Made by a program: the position numbers and the translations under genes. DNA of 64,000 nucleotides from Nocardiopsis_B sediminis. Lineage in GTDB: Bacteria > Actinomycetota > Actinomycetes > Streptosporangiales > Streptosporangiaceae. Location: positions 186,001-250,000 of the forward strand of contig NZ_JBHSBH010000012.1 of the NCBI RefSeq assembly GCF_042650565.1, given 5' to 3'. Under the pieces are notes generated by a model. The model saw nothing but the letters and a program-made list of their open reading frames with translations. It was not told the origin of the DNA and made no database searches. Shown here piece by piece: positions 48,799 through 57,847 of the stretch. Every line of letters starts with the position of its first letter. Position 1 is the stretch's first letter.

Positions 48799-49977
48799 AT
48801 GTCGGCAGATGTGGGGGACCGCTGGAGGTTCACCGCGGCCCTGCTCGGCGACGCCGCCGCGCCCGAACCCGACGACGCCTGGGCGCGCACTGCACGTGGC
48901 GCGGTGGTCGACGCCGGCTCCGGCGTCCTCTGCGTGGCCACGCCGCACGGCGAGGAGCGGTTCCTCATCGACGGCTCCACCACGTTCTGGTGCGGGCGCG
49001 AGGCGGGCGCCGGCGACCTGCGCCCGGGCGACGACGTCGTGGTCCGGCTCCGCCCCGGCGGGCGCTGGGTCGCCGACCGCGTCTGGGCCCGGATCGCCCG
49101 GGTCACCGGGGTGATCGCCGCCCGTTCCGGCGACACGCTGGAGATCGACGTCGGGCACGGCCGTCCGCACCGCGCCGTCGAGATCCCCTACCGGGCCTCC
49201 GGACGCATCGGCGTGCGCCACCCCGTGCTGGAACCCGGGTACCTGTTCGACGCCGTGGGCGTGTGGGACGACGGTGCGATGCATGCGCTCGTCCCTGCGA
49301 CCACCCAGCCGCCCTTCCCCATGTGGGACGCGCCCCCGCGCGGGCGGCGCCGCAGCGCGCACGCCCCCGCCGGCGCGCCCCCCGCCGGTCCCGCCCCCGA
49401 GACCGCATCCGACCACCGCGCACCCGCCGAGCCGCCCGCCGACCCCGGGCGGCCGCCGCTCCTTGCGGGGATGCGCGCCGTCCGGCTGGAGCGGGCCGGG
49501 TACCCCCGCACGTTCGAGCGCCGCCCCTGGTGGCGGTGGCCCTCGCCGGTCCCGCCCGGCGCGGCCGACCTCATGCGCCGGATCGCCGGTCCGGTCGGCT
49601 GGTACGACCCCGTTGACGGGGCGGCCACGCACGAGGACACCCGCGCGCAGCTCTCGGGCGCCGCCTACCCCGCTCTGGAGCCGGGCGCCTGCACCGGGCC
49701 CGGCGGCTGCGACGACACCGACCCCTGCGTCGCCCTCCCCCTGATGTCGTACGGCACCTCCTTCTCCCTGCGCAACGACTGCACGGGGGAATCGGGTGCG
49801 CTGGCCGTGGTGGACTGCGGCGCGGCCAGCGGTCACTTCTGCGACCGCTGCGCCGCCTGCGAAACCGGCGGGAACGGCGAGAGCGGACGGATCGCGATGC
49901 TGACCCTGTCCAGCTTCATCGCTCTGGGAGGGCATCCCGAGACGGGATGCTTCAACGCGACCATGACCGTGGGGTGA
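48799..49977 (+). CDS. Protein with C-terminal methylamine-dehydrogenase-light-chain-like Cys domain
   Basis: A 392-residue protein without signal peptide. The first ~165 residues are beta-rich, with two similar halves (ARGAVVDAGSGVLCVATPHGEERFLIDG / ARVTGVIAARSGDTLEIDVGHG). A Pro/Ala linker follows. The last ~110 residues hold nine Cys (CTGPGGC, DPC, RNDC, VVDC, HFCDRCAAC, TGCFNATMTVG). Their order and the end resemble MauA: its SCYNPTDGQSYLIAYRDCCG, CPCLNTEGE and CTISPIVG segments find counterparts, but the two Trp that form the TTQ cofactor are absent. It is coupled to a MauE-like gene. ATG 48799 has GGAGG 7 bases upstream. The MauA relationship is my inference and needs a profile search. 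Confidence 0.65.
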   Translation: MSADVGDRWRFTAALLGDAAAPEPDDAWARTARGAVVDAGSGVLCVATPHGEERFLIDGSTTFWCGREAGAGDLRPGDDVVVRLRPGGRWVADRVWARIARVTGVIAARSGDTLEIDVGHGRPHRAVEIPYRASGRIGVRHPVLEPGYLFDAVGVWDDGAMHALVPATTQPPFPMWDAPPRGRRRSAHAPAGAPPAGPAPETASDHRAPAEPPADPGRPPLLAGMRAVRLERAGYPRTFERRPWWRWPSPVPPGAADLMRRIAGPVGWYDPVDGAATHEDTRAQLSGAAYPALEPGACTGPGGCDDTDPCVALPLMSYGTSFSLRNDCTGESGALAVVDCGAASGHFCDRCAACETGGNGESGRIAMLTLSSFIALGGHPETGCFNATMTVG

Positions 49978-49980
49978 CCG

Positions 49981-51024
49981 GTGACCGACCTGCTCCGAGA
50001 GATCCAACTGCCCGTCCTTGTGGCGGCGCTCCTGCTGGGGGCGGTGGCCAAGCTCGCCGACCGGTCATCGCGCGGCCAGGGCCCCGCGGCGCTGCTCCCC
50101 TTGGGCCTGCGCCGCCCGTTCACCGTGGCCAACGGTGTGCTGGAGGTGCTGTTGGGGGCGGCGCTGCTGGTGGCCGCCGGCCTGCTGGGCGACGTCGCCC
50201 GGGGGGCCACCGCCACGCTGTTCTCCGCCGGGCTGGTGGCCGTCGTGGCGGTCTCCCGGCGCCACCCGGAGCTGGGCTGCGGCTGCTTCGGCGGTTTGAG
50301 CACGACGCCCGTGGGGTGGCGCACCATCACCCGGACCGTGCTGTTCGGCGCAGCCGCGGCGGTCACCCTGGGCCTCGGGGGATCGGCCATCGACGTGCTG
50401 GCCGCGTTCACCCCTGCGCACGGTGCGCTGCTGGCCGTTGAGGTGCTGGCGTTCGCGCTGCTCTCACCGGAGCTGACCGGCCCGGTGTGGGGGGCGGTGC
50501 GCGGGCGGCCGTGCGAGCAGCGCGAGGTCCCGCTCGCCCGCTCCCTTTCCCGCCTGCGCGCGAGCGACGTGTGGCAGGCCAACGCGTGGATGATCAAGAG
50601 TGACGAGCCCGAGGACGCGTGGCGGCAGGGGTGCTGGCGGATGCTCCGATTCATCGGGCGCCGCGACGGGCGCCCGGTGGACGTGGTGTTCGGGGTGCCG
50701 CTCCAGGGGCGCCGGCCGGCGATCCGCGCCGTGTTCAGCGACGCCGTGACCGGGTCGACCCTGGCCGTCCTGGGAGAGGTCGCGGTCGGGCCTGCCCTGC
50801 CCTCGCGCCGTGATCCGGTGCCGCCCCGCCCCACCCGCACGGTGACCCCGCTGGCCCCCGCGGCCCCGGCGCCGGACCCCGAGCCCGCGCCGGAGCCGGC
50901 CCTGGAGCCCGCCCTGGAGCCGTCGGCGGAGCAGTCGCCGGAGCCTCCCGCGGAGCCGGTCCGGATCGATGTGCCGCAGCAGGAGCGCGCGGCGGTCCCG
51001 GAGGAGGAGAGCGTCCAGAGCTGA
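49981..51024 (+). CDS. MauE/DoxX-like redox membrane protein with cytoplasmic extension
   Basis: A 347-residue protein starting three bases after the previous stop. The first ~175 residues have four TM helices with a CxC-type LGCGCFGGLS between TM3 and TM4, as in MauE, which is needed to make disulfides in the methylamine dehydrogenase small subunit. A soluble domain follows (~175-275: RASDVWQANAWMIKSDEPEDAWRQGCWRMLRFIGRRDG), then a PEPAPEPALEP tail. No MauD-like thioredoxin partner is adjacent. Together with the Cys-rich neighbour this suggests an electron or thiol path dedicated to that protein (inference). Confidence 0.82.
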   Translation: MTDLLREIQLPVLVAALLLGAVAKLADRSSRGQGPAALLPLGLRRPFTVANGVLEVLLGAALLVAAGLLGDVARGATATLFSAGLVAVVAVSRRHPELGCGCFGGLSTTPVGWRTITRTVLFGAAAAVTLGLGGSAIDVLAAFTPAHGALLAVEVLAFALLSPELTGPVWGAVRGRPCEQREVPLARSLSRLRASDVWQANAWMIKSDEPEDAWRQGCWRMLRFIGRRDGRPVDVVFGVPLQGRRPAIRAVFSDAVTGSTLAVLGEVAVGPALPSRRDPVPPRPTRTVTPLAPAAPAPDPEPAPEPALEPALEPSAEQSPEPPAEPVRIDVPQQERAAVPEEESVQS

Positions 51025-51078
51025 CGCGCGCGCCGGGACGGTCCGGCCCCACGGCCGGGCCGCGCCGCGCAGGGCCGC

Positions 51079-52458
51079 CTATGCATGGCGCCTACGGCGC
51101 AGGTAGCGGGCGAAGTGGGGGACCGTGAACGCGACGGTGTCGTGCGCCGCGCTGTGGACGAGCCCCTTGTGGATCAGGGTGTCGAGGGCGGGGCAGGGCC
51201 CCGCGGACGGCCGGCCCAGCGCCGTGGCGACCTCGGCGGCGCGCACGGGGCGGTCGCCCATGGCCGCCATGGCCCGCATGTAGGAGCGCTCGGCGGCCGT
51301 GGCGCGCTCATAGCGGCCGCTGAAGAAGCCGGCCGCGAGTTCGTCGTCGGCATCGGGCACCGCCGCCGCGACGTCGCCGGCCGAGATAGGGCTGCGCAGC
51401 GCGATGTCCCAGGTGGCCTTGGCGTAGGTCTGGACGAAGAACGGGTATCCGCCCGAGACCTCGTAGAGGGCGTCGAGCGCGCCGGGCTCGAAGGCGACGC
51501 CCTCGAGCCGCGCCGGCACGACGAGGGCGTGGTGGGACGCGGCCCGGCCGAGGGGCTCGACGCGTGTGTACCGGAACAGGCGCTCGGCGTAGCCCCTGCT
51601 CTCGGCGAGGAGTGCGGGCAGCTGCGGCAGCCCCGCCCCCACGATCAGAAGCGGGCCGCCGGTCTGCGCGAGTTCGTGGCAGGCCGTGCACAGCGCCGCG
51701 AGGTCGTCGGCGGGGAGGTCCTGCATCTCATCGATGAACAGCGCGATGCCCGTGCCGAGGTCGGCGGCGATGGCGGCGGTTTCGGCGAACAGCTCGGTGA
51801 GGCCGGCCTCCGGATCGCCGGAACCGGCCCGGCCGTGGACGGGTACGGGGGGCTCCGGGCCGGTTCCGGGCAGGAGGCCCCGGCCGGCTGCGCCGGGGCG
51901 GTCGGTGGCGGCGCCCGCGAACGCGGCGAGCGCGTTCATGGCGCGGTCGACGCGTTCGGGCGCCCGGTGGCGCGGGGCGAGGTCGCGCAGCGCGGTGTGC
52001 AGGGCGGCCGCGAGGTGCGGGCGGATGGACCGGCCGGGCCGGGCCTCGACCCTGCCGGTGCCCCACCCCCGCCGGGCGGCCATGGCCCGGAAGGCGGTGA
52101 GCAGGACGGTCTTGCCCACGCCGCGCATGCCGGTGAGGATCACGCCGCGTTCGGGCCGCCCGCGCGCCGCGCGTTCGAGCACCACGCCGAACCGCTGGAG
52201 CTCGCGCTCGCGCCCGGCGAGCTCGGGCGGGCGCTGACCGGCGCCCGGGGCGAAGGGGTTGCGCACGGGGTCGAGGGCCGCGGGCTCGCCGGCGGGCTCC
52301 AGCGCGGCTTCGAGCGAGCGGTAGAAGGCGGCGGTGGTCGGTGCGGCCCAGTCGACGCGCCGCAGGGCGTTGCGGTCGTCGGAGGGGGAGTGGGGGGCGC
52401 GCCCGGCCCCGCCGGGCCGGGTCGTGGTCCGACCAGGGACGTGCGCTGCCGTGGTCAT
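51079..52458 (-). CDS. AAA/STAND-type ATPase (Cdc6/Orc1-like)
   Basis: A 459-residue P-loop ATPase. Walker A is VILTGMRGVGKTVLL, Walker B IALFIDEMQDLPADDL, sensor 1 LLIVGAGLPQLPALL, followed by a helical lid and a winged-helix-like C-terminus (RSYMRAMAAMGDRPVRAAEVATALGR...TVPHFARYLRRRRHA). This layout, near Orc1/Cdc6 and AAA_16 domains, is found in actinobacterial proteins of unknown role; DNA binding is probable. Met 52458 fits a GGGAG signal; upstream Met are less favoured. It stands alone. Confidence 0.85.
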   Translation of the reverse strand: MTTAAHVPGRTTTRPGGAGRAPHSPSDDRNALRRVDWAAPTTAAFYRSLEAALEPAGEPAALDPVRNPFAPGAGQRPPELAGRERELQRFGVVLERAARGRPERGVILTGMRGVGKTVLLTAFRAMAARRGWGTGRVEARPGRSIRPHLAAALHTALRDLAPRHRAPERVDRAMNALAAFAGAATDRPGAAGRGLLPGTGPEPPVPVHGRAGSGDPEAGLTELFAETAAIAADLGTGIALFIDEMQDLPADDLAALCTACHELAQTGGPLLIVGAGLPQLPALLAESRGYAERLFRYTRVEPLGRAASHHALVVPARLEGVAFEPGALDALYEVSGGYPFFVQTYAKATWDIALRSPISAGDVAAAVPDADDELAAGFFSGRYERATAAERSYMRAMAAMGDRPVRAAEVATALGRPSAGPCPALDTLIHKGLVHSAAHDTVAFTVPHFARYLRRRRHA

Positions 52459-52580
52459 GCCCCCCACTCCCTTCATCGAACGCATGTTCGATCAGAGAAG
52501 ACTTTAGTGGATCCGGCGACCCGGCGCCACCCGTCCCCCGGCACCGGACCCCGTTCGAGCGCGGACCCGTGGGCGGCCGC

Positions 52581-53309
52581 TCAGCGGTCGAGGATCTGCT
52601 GTTCCCGCTCGAGGGCGGCGGTGGTGAAGCCGGTGAGCAGGGTCTCGAAGTCGTGGTCCGCGCGGCTCGGGCCGAGCACGGACGTGGTGCCCAGGACGTC
52701 GCCGTTGCGGTACACCATGGTGTACATCGACACCGATTCGCCGCCGACCTCCGTATCGACGGCGAAGGCGCGCGAGGCGTCGCCGATCTGCTCCAGGTCG
52801 ATCCCGCTCACCCGGTACGACGAGGTCGACCCGTCCTGCATCGTGGCGGTGTAGGAGTCGCACTCGGCCGGCGGCGCGGTGTCGACCGCCTCCTGGGCGG
52901 TCCCGGCGGGCGCGTCGATCAGCAGGTGCGAGACGGTGTCGTCGCCGCGGGCGAAGGTCGCCAGCGACGCCGCCGCATCGCGCACCTCGGGCAGCCGCCC
53001 CCACTGGTTGACGGCGTCGAGGCAGCCGGGCTTGTCCAGCTCGGTGACCTCGCGCAGCCGGTCGGTCTGGCGCACGGTGGCCAGCTCGCCGTAGACGCCC
53101 TGTTCGCTGCGCTCGGGGACCACCTTCGCCTCGCCGAACTGGACGAGCTGGGCGGTCGACAGCGCCGAGGCCGCAACGGTGCCGGCGTCCTGCCCGGTGT
53201 CCGTATCGCCACCCCCGCCCGCCGGGCCGCAGGCGGTGGCGCCGATCAACAGCCAGGCGCCGGCGAGGGCCGAGGCCGCGGCCGTGCGTGGTCGCAGGGC
53301 GTACTCCAT
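52581..53309 (-). CDS. Lipoprotein of unknown function
   Basis: A 242-residue exported lipoprotein: signal with lipobox IGATAC (Cys27). The body carries LDKPGCLDAVNQWGRLPEVRDAAASLATFARG, PPAECDSYTATM and VSGIDLEQIGDASRAFAV, with two further Cys that may pair. It looks like an actinobacterial Lpq-type ligand-binding lipoprotein, but no family is named. It is divergent from the aminotransferase gene (109 bp). Confidence 0.78.
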   Translation of the reverse strand: MEYALRPRTAAASALAGAWLLIGATACGPAGGGGDTDTGQDAGTVAASALSTAQLVQFGEAKVVPERSEQGVYGELATVRQTDRLREVTELDKPGCLDAVNQWGRLPEVRDAAASLATFARGDDTVSHLLIDAPAGTAQEAVDTAPPAECDSYTATMQDGSTSSYRVSGIDLEQIGDASRAFAVDTEVGGESVSMYTMVYRNGDVLGTTSVLGPSRADHDFETLLTGFTTAALEREQQILDR

Positions 53310-53418
53310 GGTGGTATTTCCTGTTCTGTGCGATATTTCCGCTGAGGTGACAGGCACGTTTCCGGAGCATCGTCGCCGAACGTAGCCTGGGATTTGCACA
53401 GAGTATCGAGGAAGGACA

Positions 53419-54507
53419 ATGGTGTCGGAGCGGAATTCGGCGTATCTCCGGGCGGTGCTCGGTTCCATCCCGCCCTACAAGCCGGGGCGCAGCGTCGCCG
53501 GGCCCGGCGGGCGGGCGGTCAAGCTCTCCTCCAATGAGAGCCCCTACGGCCCGCTGCCGTCGGTGCTCGACGCGGTCGCCGCGGCCGCCACCGAGCTGAA
53601 CCGGTACCCCGACTCCGGCGCCGCCGAGCTCACCGACGCGATCGCCGGGCGGTTCGGCGTCCCCGCCGACCACGTCGCCGTGGGCGCGGGATCGGTGGGC
53701 ATCCTCCAGCAGCTCCTGGAGGCCACAGCGGAGCCCGGTGCCGAGGTCGTCTACGCCTGGCGCTCCTTCGAGGCCTACCCGCTGCTGGCGGAGCTCTCCG
53801 GGGCCACCTCGGTCACGGTCCCGCTCACCGACGAGACCCACGACCTCGACGCGCTCGCCGCCGCCATCACCGAACGCACGCGCATGGTCTTCGTGTGCAA
53901 CCCCAACAACCCAACGGGCACGGCCGTCCGCGAGGCGGAGCTGACCGCGTTCCTCGACCGGGTCCCCGGCCACGTCCTGGTCGTCCTGGACGAGGCCTAC
54001 CGCGAGTACGTCCGCGACCCCGATGTCCCCGACGGCATCGGCCTCTACCGCGACCGCCCCAACGTCGCCGTGCTGCGGACGTTCTCCAAGGCCTACGGAC
54101 TGGCCGCGCTGCGGGTCGGGTTCCTCATCGGCCATCCGCCGGTGGCGACCGCGGTGCGCAAGACCATGGTCCCGTTCGCGGTCAACCACATCGCCCAGGC
54201 GGCCGCCATCGCGTCGCTGAACGCCGAGGCCGAGCTGCTGGAGCGCGTGGCCGCCACGGTCGCCGAGCGCGGCCGGGTCCGCGACGCCCTGCTGGCCGAC
54301 GGCTGGGCCGTGCCGCCCACCGAGGCCAACTTCGTCTGGCTGCGGCTGGGGCCCGGCACCCTCGACTTCGCCGCCGCCTGCGAGGCCGCCGGCGTGGCCG
54401 TGCGCCCGTTCGCCGGCGAGGGGCTGCGCGTGAGCATCGGCACCCCCGAGGAGAACGACGCCTTCCTGGCCGTCGCGCACGCCTACCCCGAGCGCAACAC
54501 CGGCTGA
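53419..54507 (+). CDS. Histidinol-phosphate / aromatic aminotransferase (HisC-Pat family)
   Basis: A 362-residue fold-type I PLP enzyme. It has VKLSSNESPYGPLPSV at the N-terminus, VFVCNPNNPTGTAV, VLDEAYREYV and the PLP Lys in LRTFSKAYGLAALRVGFL. Members near this length in actinobacteria are mostly phenylalanine/aromatic aminotransferases (Pat); HisC usually sits in a his operon, absent here, so the Pat role is preferred. It makes phenylalanine or tyrosine from the 2-oxo acids. A terminator follows. Confidence 0.92.
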   Translation: MVSERNSAYLRAVLGSIPPYKPGRSVAGPGGRAVKLSSNESPYGPLPSVLDAVAAAATELNRYPDSGAAELTDAIAGRFGVPADHVAVGAGSVGILQQLLEATAEPGAEVVYAWRSFEAYPLLAELSGATSVTVPLTDETHDLDALAAAITERTRMVFVCNPNNPTGTAVREAELTAFLDRVPGHVLVVLDEAYREYVRDPDVPDGIGLYRDRPNVAVLRTFSKAYGLAALRVGFLIGHPPVATAVRKTMVPFAVNHIAQAAAIASLNAEAELLERVAATVAERGRVRDALLADGWAVPPTEANFVWLRLGPGTLDFAAACEAAGVAVRPFAGEGLRVSIGTPEENDAFLAVAHAYPERNTG

Positions 54508-54527
54508 AGCCGCCCCGGAACGCCGAA

Positions 54528-54555
54528 GGCGGGTCAGGGGGGACCCCGACCCGCC
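54528..54555. terminator. Hairpin between convergent genes
   Basis: GGCGGGTC (54528-54535) with GACCCGCC (54548-54555), and inner GGGG with CCCC across a GGA loop and a one-base bulge. 20 bases after the aminotransferase stop. Confidence 0.75.
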
Positions 54556-54615
54556 GTGCGTTCAGTCCGTGGGGGGACGCTCCGTTGGCCGCCCGTTCAC
54601 CGGGGGGCCGGCGGG

Positions 54616-55935
54616 CTACTTCCCCGCCTTGTCCTTGTCGAGCTTCTCGATGATCAGCCGGTAGAGCTGCCGCGGGCGGCCCGGCTGGAGGGTGCGGTTG
54701 GGCGGCAGCGGCCAGGCCAGCCCCTCCTCGACGAGGGTGCGCAGCAGCCGGCGCGCGGTACGCGGGGTCACCCCGAGCATGCGCCCGGCGTTCTCCGCGT
54801 CGACCACCAGCGGGCCGTCCTCCTCGGCGATCTTCTCCGACAGCCGCATCAGGGTCTCGCGGCCCTTGGTGCGCAGCGGCTCGGGGGACTGGCGCTGCGG
54901 CGCCCGCTGCGCCGGCACCAGCGAGCGGCCCTCGCGGTCGACCGCGAAGCTCTGCCGCGTGGCCTGGGCGCGGCTCAGCGCGGCGCGGGCGTGGGTCTCG
55001 GCGTCCTGGGTGGTGCGGCCCATGCCGATCCCCACCTCGATCGCGATCCCCAGCTCGGCCTTGATCCGCTCGACGAACGGGGGCTGGCGGAACCCCTCGG
55101 TCGCCGTCACGAGCGACCCGCGCGTGGCCGTGATCATGAAGGTGTGGTCGTCGACCGGGTGCGCGGTGGCGTTGATGCGGTGGGCTTCCTGCAACAGCAG
55201 CCGGTGCAGGGCGAGCCGCAGCTCGTCGCGCCAGTAGCGCGGTGTGGAGCGCCGGGTGGAGTCGCGCAGGGTGGGGACGTCGACCACCACCACCCCGAGC
55301 TGGGCCTCCTCCAGCCGGTGGTGCGCCCCGAGCAGCCCCGCGGTCTGGAGCGCGCTGCGCACCCCCGCGTTGGTCGGGCGCAGCCGCATCACCGGCACCC
55401 CGATGGCCTCCAGCCGCTCGGCGACCCCGCGCACACAGGTGATGGCCATGCGGGTCACCTTGCGCCGCCACAGGCCCTCGTGGAAGGAGGTGAGCTGCGC
55501 CGTACTGGTCAGCTCCTCGTGCACGTGGATTCCGTCGACGGGAAGGTCGACCTCGGAATAGGCCTCGACGACGTCGGTCCTGCTCAGGACGTCGAGGCTG
55601 GCCCGTGTCGGGTCGAATCTCTCATCGAGTGTGGCCCGCAGGAGGGCCTCGTGCAGGCTGGCCCCGCCGAGCGGGACGTAGGTCGCGGGCATCGTCAGGA
55701 CCCCGGCCTTACGCGCGAACTCGTAGGGGACGGGGCTCGCGAACAGATACGCGTCGATCGCGGACCCCAGGCGCAGCACCTTGTCGGTCGCCTCTTGCTC
55801 GTCTCGATAAGCGGCGGCGATGAGTCTGGCGTTGAGCGGCCCTGTGGAGCCGGGGCCCATGAGCATGACCCGTTCGACCACCTCGTGGGGCCCGATGACA
55901 CCAATAGTCAAATCGCCAGTACGCTGCGCACTCAC
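54616..55935 (-). CDS. Transcriptional regulator with degenerate nucleotide-cyclase-like domain
   Basis: A 439-residue protein. The N-terminal ~190 residues look like a substrate-binding fold (TIGVIGPHEVVERVMLMG, GSAIDAYLFASPVPYEFARKAGVLTMPATYVPLGGASL). A middle domain contains LGVVVVDVP near its start and GIAIEVGIGMGRTTQDAETHARAALSRA near its end, the pattern of GTP-cyclohydrolase-III/GGDEF-type domains with the GGDEF signature lost. A winged helix closes it (VDAENAGRMLGVTPRTARRLLRTLVEEGL). From memory this type is widespread in actinobacteria with no defined regulon. It lies upstream of neither a clear operon partner nor a known target; murA is read towards it. Confidence 0.72.
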   Translation of the reverse strand: MSAQRTGDLTIGVIGPHEVVERVMLMGPGSTGPLNARLIAAAYRDEQEATDKVLRLGSAIDAYLFASPVPYEFARKAGVLTMPATYVPLGGASLHEALLRATLDERFDPTRASLDVLSRTDVVEAYSEVDLPVDGIHVHEELTSTAQLTSFHEGLWRRKVTRMAITCVRGVAERLEAIGVPVMRLRPTNAGVRSALQTAGLLGAHHRLEEAQLGVVVVDVPTLRDSTRRSTPRYWRDELRLALHRLLLQEAHRINATAHPVDDHTFMITATRGSLVTATEGFRQPPFVERIKAELGIAIEVGIGMGRTTQDAETHARAALSRAQATRQSFAVDREGRSLVPAQRAPQRQSPEPLRTKGRETLMRLSEKIAEEDGPLVVDAENAGRMLGVTPRTARRLLRTLVEEGLAWPLPPNRTLQPGRPRQLYRLIIEKLDKDKAGK

Positions 55936-56131
55936 CTCGGGCTGCTCCCCGCTACCATTCCACGCTCTTCACTATGTGCGCCCACTGGTTCCCGAACCTG
56001 TTTTCTGTCACGGCATGATTGCCGAGATCGTACCCATTGTGCGGGGCCAATGAAGATCGTTTCACACAGAACGCCGAAAGCCCGGGTGAGAGGTCTCCCT
56101 CCCACCCCGGCCACGACCGGGAAACCGGTGG

Positions 56132-57433
56132 TTAAGCGCCCACCTCACGGTGGACATCGGCGCCCAAAGCGGCCAGACGCGAAGCGAACTGGGCGTGACC
56201 GCGGTCGACCAGGTACCCGGGTGCGACGACGGTCTCGCCCTCGGCCACCAGGCCCGCGAGCACCAGTGCGGCCCCGGTCCGGAGGTCGTGCGCAACGACG
56301 TCGGTGCCGCGCAGCGCGGTCTCGGCGGTGCCGTGCACGATGGCCCGGGTCCCGTCGACCTCGATCTTGGCGCCCATCTTGTTGAGCTCGTCGGCCAGCG
56401 CGAAGCGGCCGTCGTAGATGGCCTCGTGGAGGTAGCTCTCACCGGTGGCCAGGGTCGCCAGCGCCATCAGGGGCGACTGGAGGTCGGTGGCGAAGCCCGG
56501 GTAGGGAGAGGTGACGGCGTTGATCGGGCGCAGCGGGGAGCCCGGGTCGCGGCGTACGTGCAGCACGGCGCCCTGCTGGGCGAACTCCACGCCCATCTGC
56601 TCCAGCTTCCAGCGCGCGACGCCCAGGTGCTCCAGGTGCGCCCCGACGAGGCTGACCTCGCCGCCGGTGGCGGCGGCCATCATCGCGAACACGCCGGCGT
56701 CGATCCGGTCGCTCATGATGGTGTGCTCGACCGCCGTGAGCTCCTTGACGCCCTCGACCGTGATGAAGCCGGTGCCGCCGCCGGAGATCTTGGCGCCCAT
56801 GCGGGTGAGGAACTCGATGACGTCGAGGACCTCGGGCTCCAGGGCGGCGTGCTCGATGACGGTGGTGCCGGGGGCCAGCACCGCGGCCATGATCAGGTTC
56901 TCGGTGCCGGTGTGCGACGGGGTGTCGAGGTAGAGGTGGCCGCCCTTGAGGTTGCCGGCCTTGACGCTGATGTGGTTGCGCTCTTCGTCCTCGGTCACCT
57001 CGGCGCCGAGGCGGGCGAACCCGCGGTAGTGGAAGTCGAGCTTGCGGCTGCCGAGGTTGCAGCCGCCGACGCCCTCGATCCGCGCCTGGCCCATGCGGTG
57101 CATGAGCGCGGGCACGAACAGCACCGAGCCGCGGAAGCGGGCGGCGATGTCGGCCGGCAGGACGGCCCGCGCGGGGTCGTCGAGCTGGGAGGCGTCGATC
57201 ACGACGGTGCGCTCGGTCTCGTGGAACTCGACTTTCGCGCCGATGTGCTCGGCCAGCTCCAGAGCGCGGTGGACGTCCTCGATGATCGGGACGTTCCGCA
57301 GCACCGTGCGTCCCTTGGCCGCGAGCAGGGCGGCGCCGATCATCGGCAGGACGGCGTTCTTCGCACCCTGGATGAATACCGTCCCGTTGAGGGGACGGCC
57401 GCCACGGACGCGGTAACGAACCTCCTGGCCCAT
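56132..57433 (-). CDS. murA: UDP-N-acetylglucosamine 1-carboxyvinyltransferase
   Basis: A 433-residue enzyme adding enolpyruvate to UDP-GlcNAc, the first committed step of peptidoglycan synthesis. Catalytic Cys125 is in GVGGCNLGSRKLDFH; K25 is in GAKNAVLP; TSPYPGFATDLQSPLMAL carries the conserved Asp. The Cys loop deviates from the usual GGCxIGxRPVD (Lys-Leu replaces Pro-Val), so it may be a MurA2-type paralogue. Met 57433 is preferred over 57439 since AAGGAG lies nine bases upstream of it. Cys at this place predicts fosfomycin sensitivity (family knowledge). Confidence 0.93.
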   Translation of the reverse strand: MGQEVRYRVRGGRPLNGTVFIQGAKNAVLPMIGAALLAAKGRTVLRNVPIIEDVHRALELAEHIGAKVEFHETERTVVIDASQLDDPARAVLPADIAARFRGSVLFVPALMHRMGQARIEGVGGCNLGSRKLDFHYRGFARLGAEVTEDEERNHISVKAGNLKGGHLYLDTPSHTGTENLIMAAVLAPGTTVIEHAALEPEVLDVIEFLTRMGAKISGGGTGFITVEGVKELTAVEHTIMSDRIDAGVFAMMAAATGGEVSLVGAHLEHLGVARWKLEQMGVEFAQQGAVLHVRRDPGSPLRPINAVTSPYPGFATDLQSPLMALATLATGESYLHEAIYDGRFALADELNKMGAKIEVDGTRAIVHGTAETALRGTDVVAHDLRTGAALVLAGLVAEGETVVAPGYLVDRGHAQFASRLAALGADVHREVGA

Positions 57434-57847
57434 GCTCATGTGCTCCTTCGTGAGGCGGATATAAGGGTCGTGCTCGACAAAACGGTCAGACCGGTCTGCA
57501 TGTGTTCGGACGCGCACACCGCTTCCGGCGTTCCGCCGGACCGGGGATCGGCCCGATGCCGCTTGCGCGGGTCGGCGTCACCCTCATGGCACTACACGTC
57601 GTGTGCCCGCTGATGCCATTGTCATGCGGCCGACGGGGGAGGCGATCGCGCTCAGATGCCACGCTTGACCGACTGATGGGGGGTTGTGTGAACGTCCTTT
57701 GTGATTCAGCGAAGGCGGGACCGACCGGCAAAGGACGAATACCACTGTATGTCCTACAGGTTGCGCTCGGGCCCATCGTGGCGGGGATCACCGGCCGCTG
57801 GCGGCCGCGGATCCGGCGGCCGGGAACCGCACGGCGAGGCGGCGGCG
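57434..57847. other. Intergenic region upstream of murA
   Basis: 414 bp between murA and purC (both leftward). A 119-residue rightward open frame at 57502 is Arg-rich with no ribosome site and is not accepted. The segment should hold the murA promoter; no clear box was identified. Confidence 0.5.

Noticed and set aside
48799..49977. Functional methylamine dehydrogenase small subunit
   Set aside because: The tryptophans needed for TTQ are missing and there is no signal peptide or large-subunit gene; only the Cys framework looks similar.
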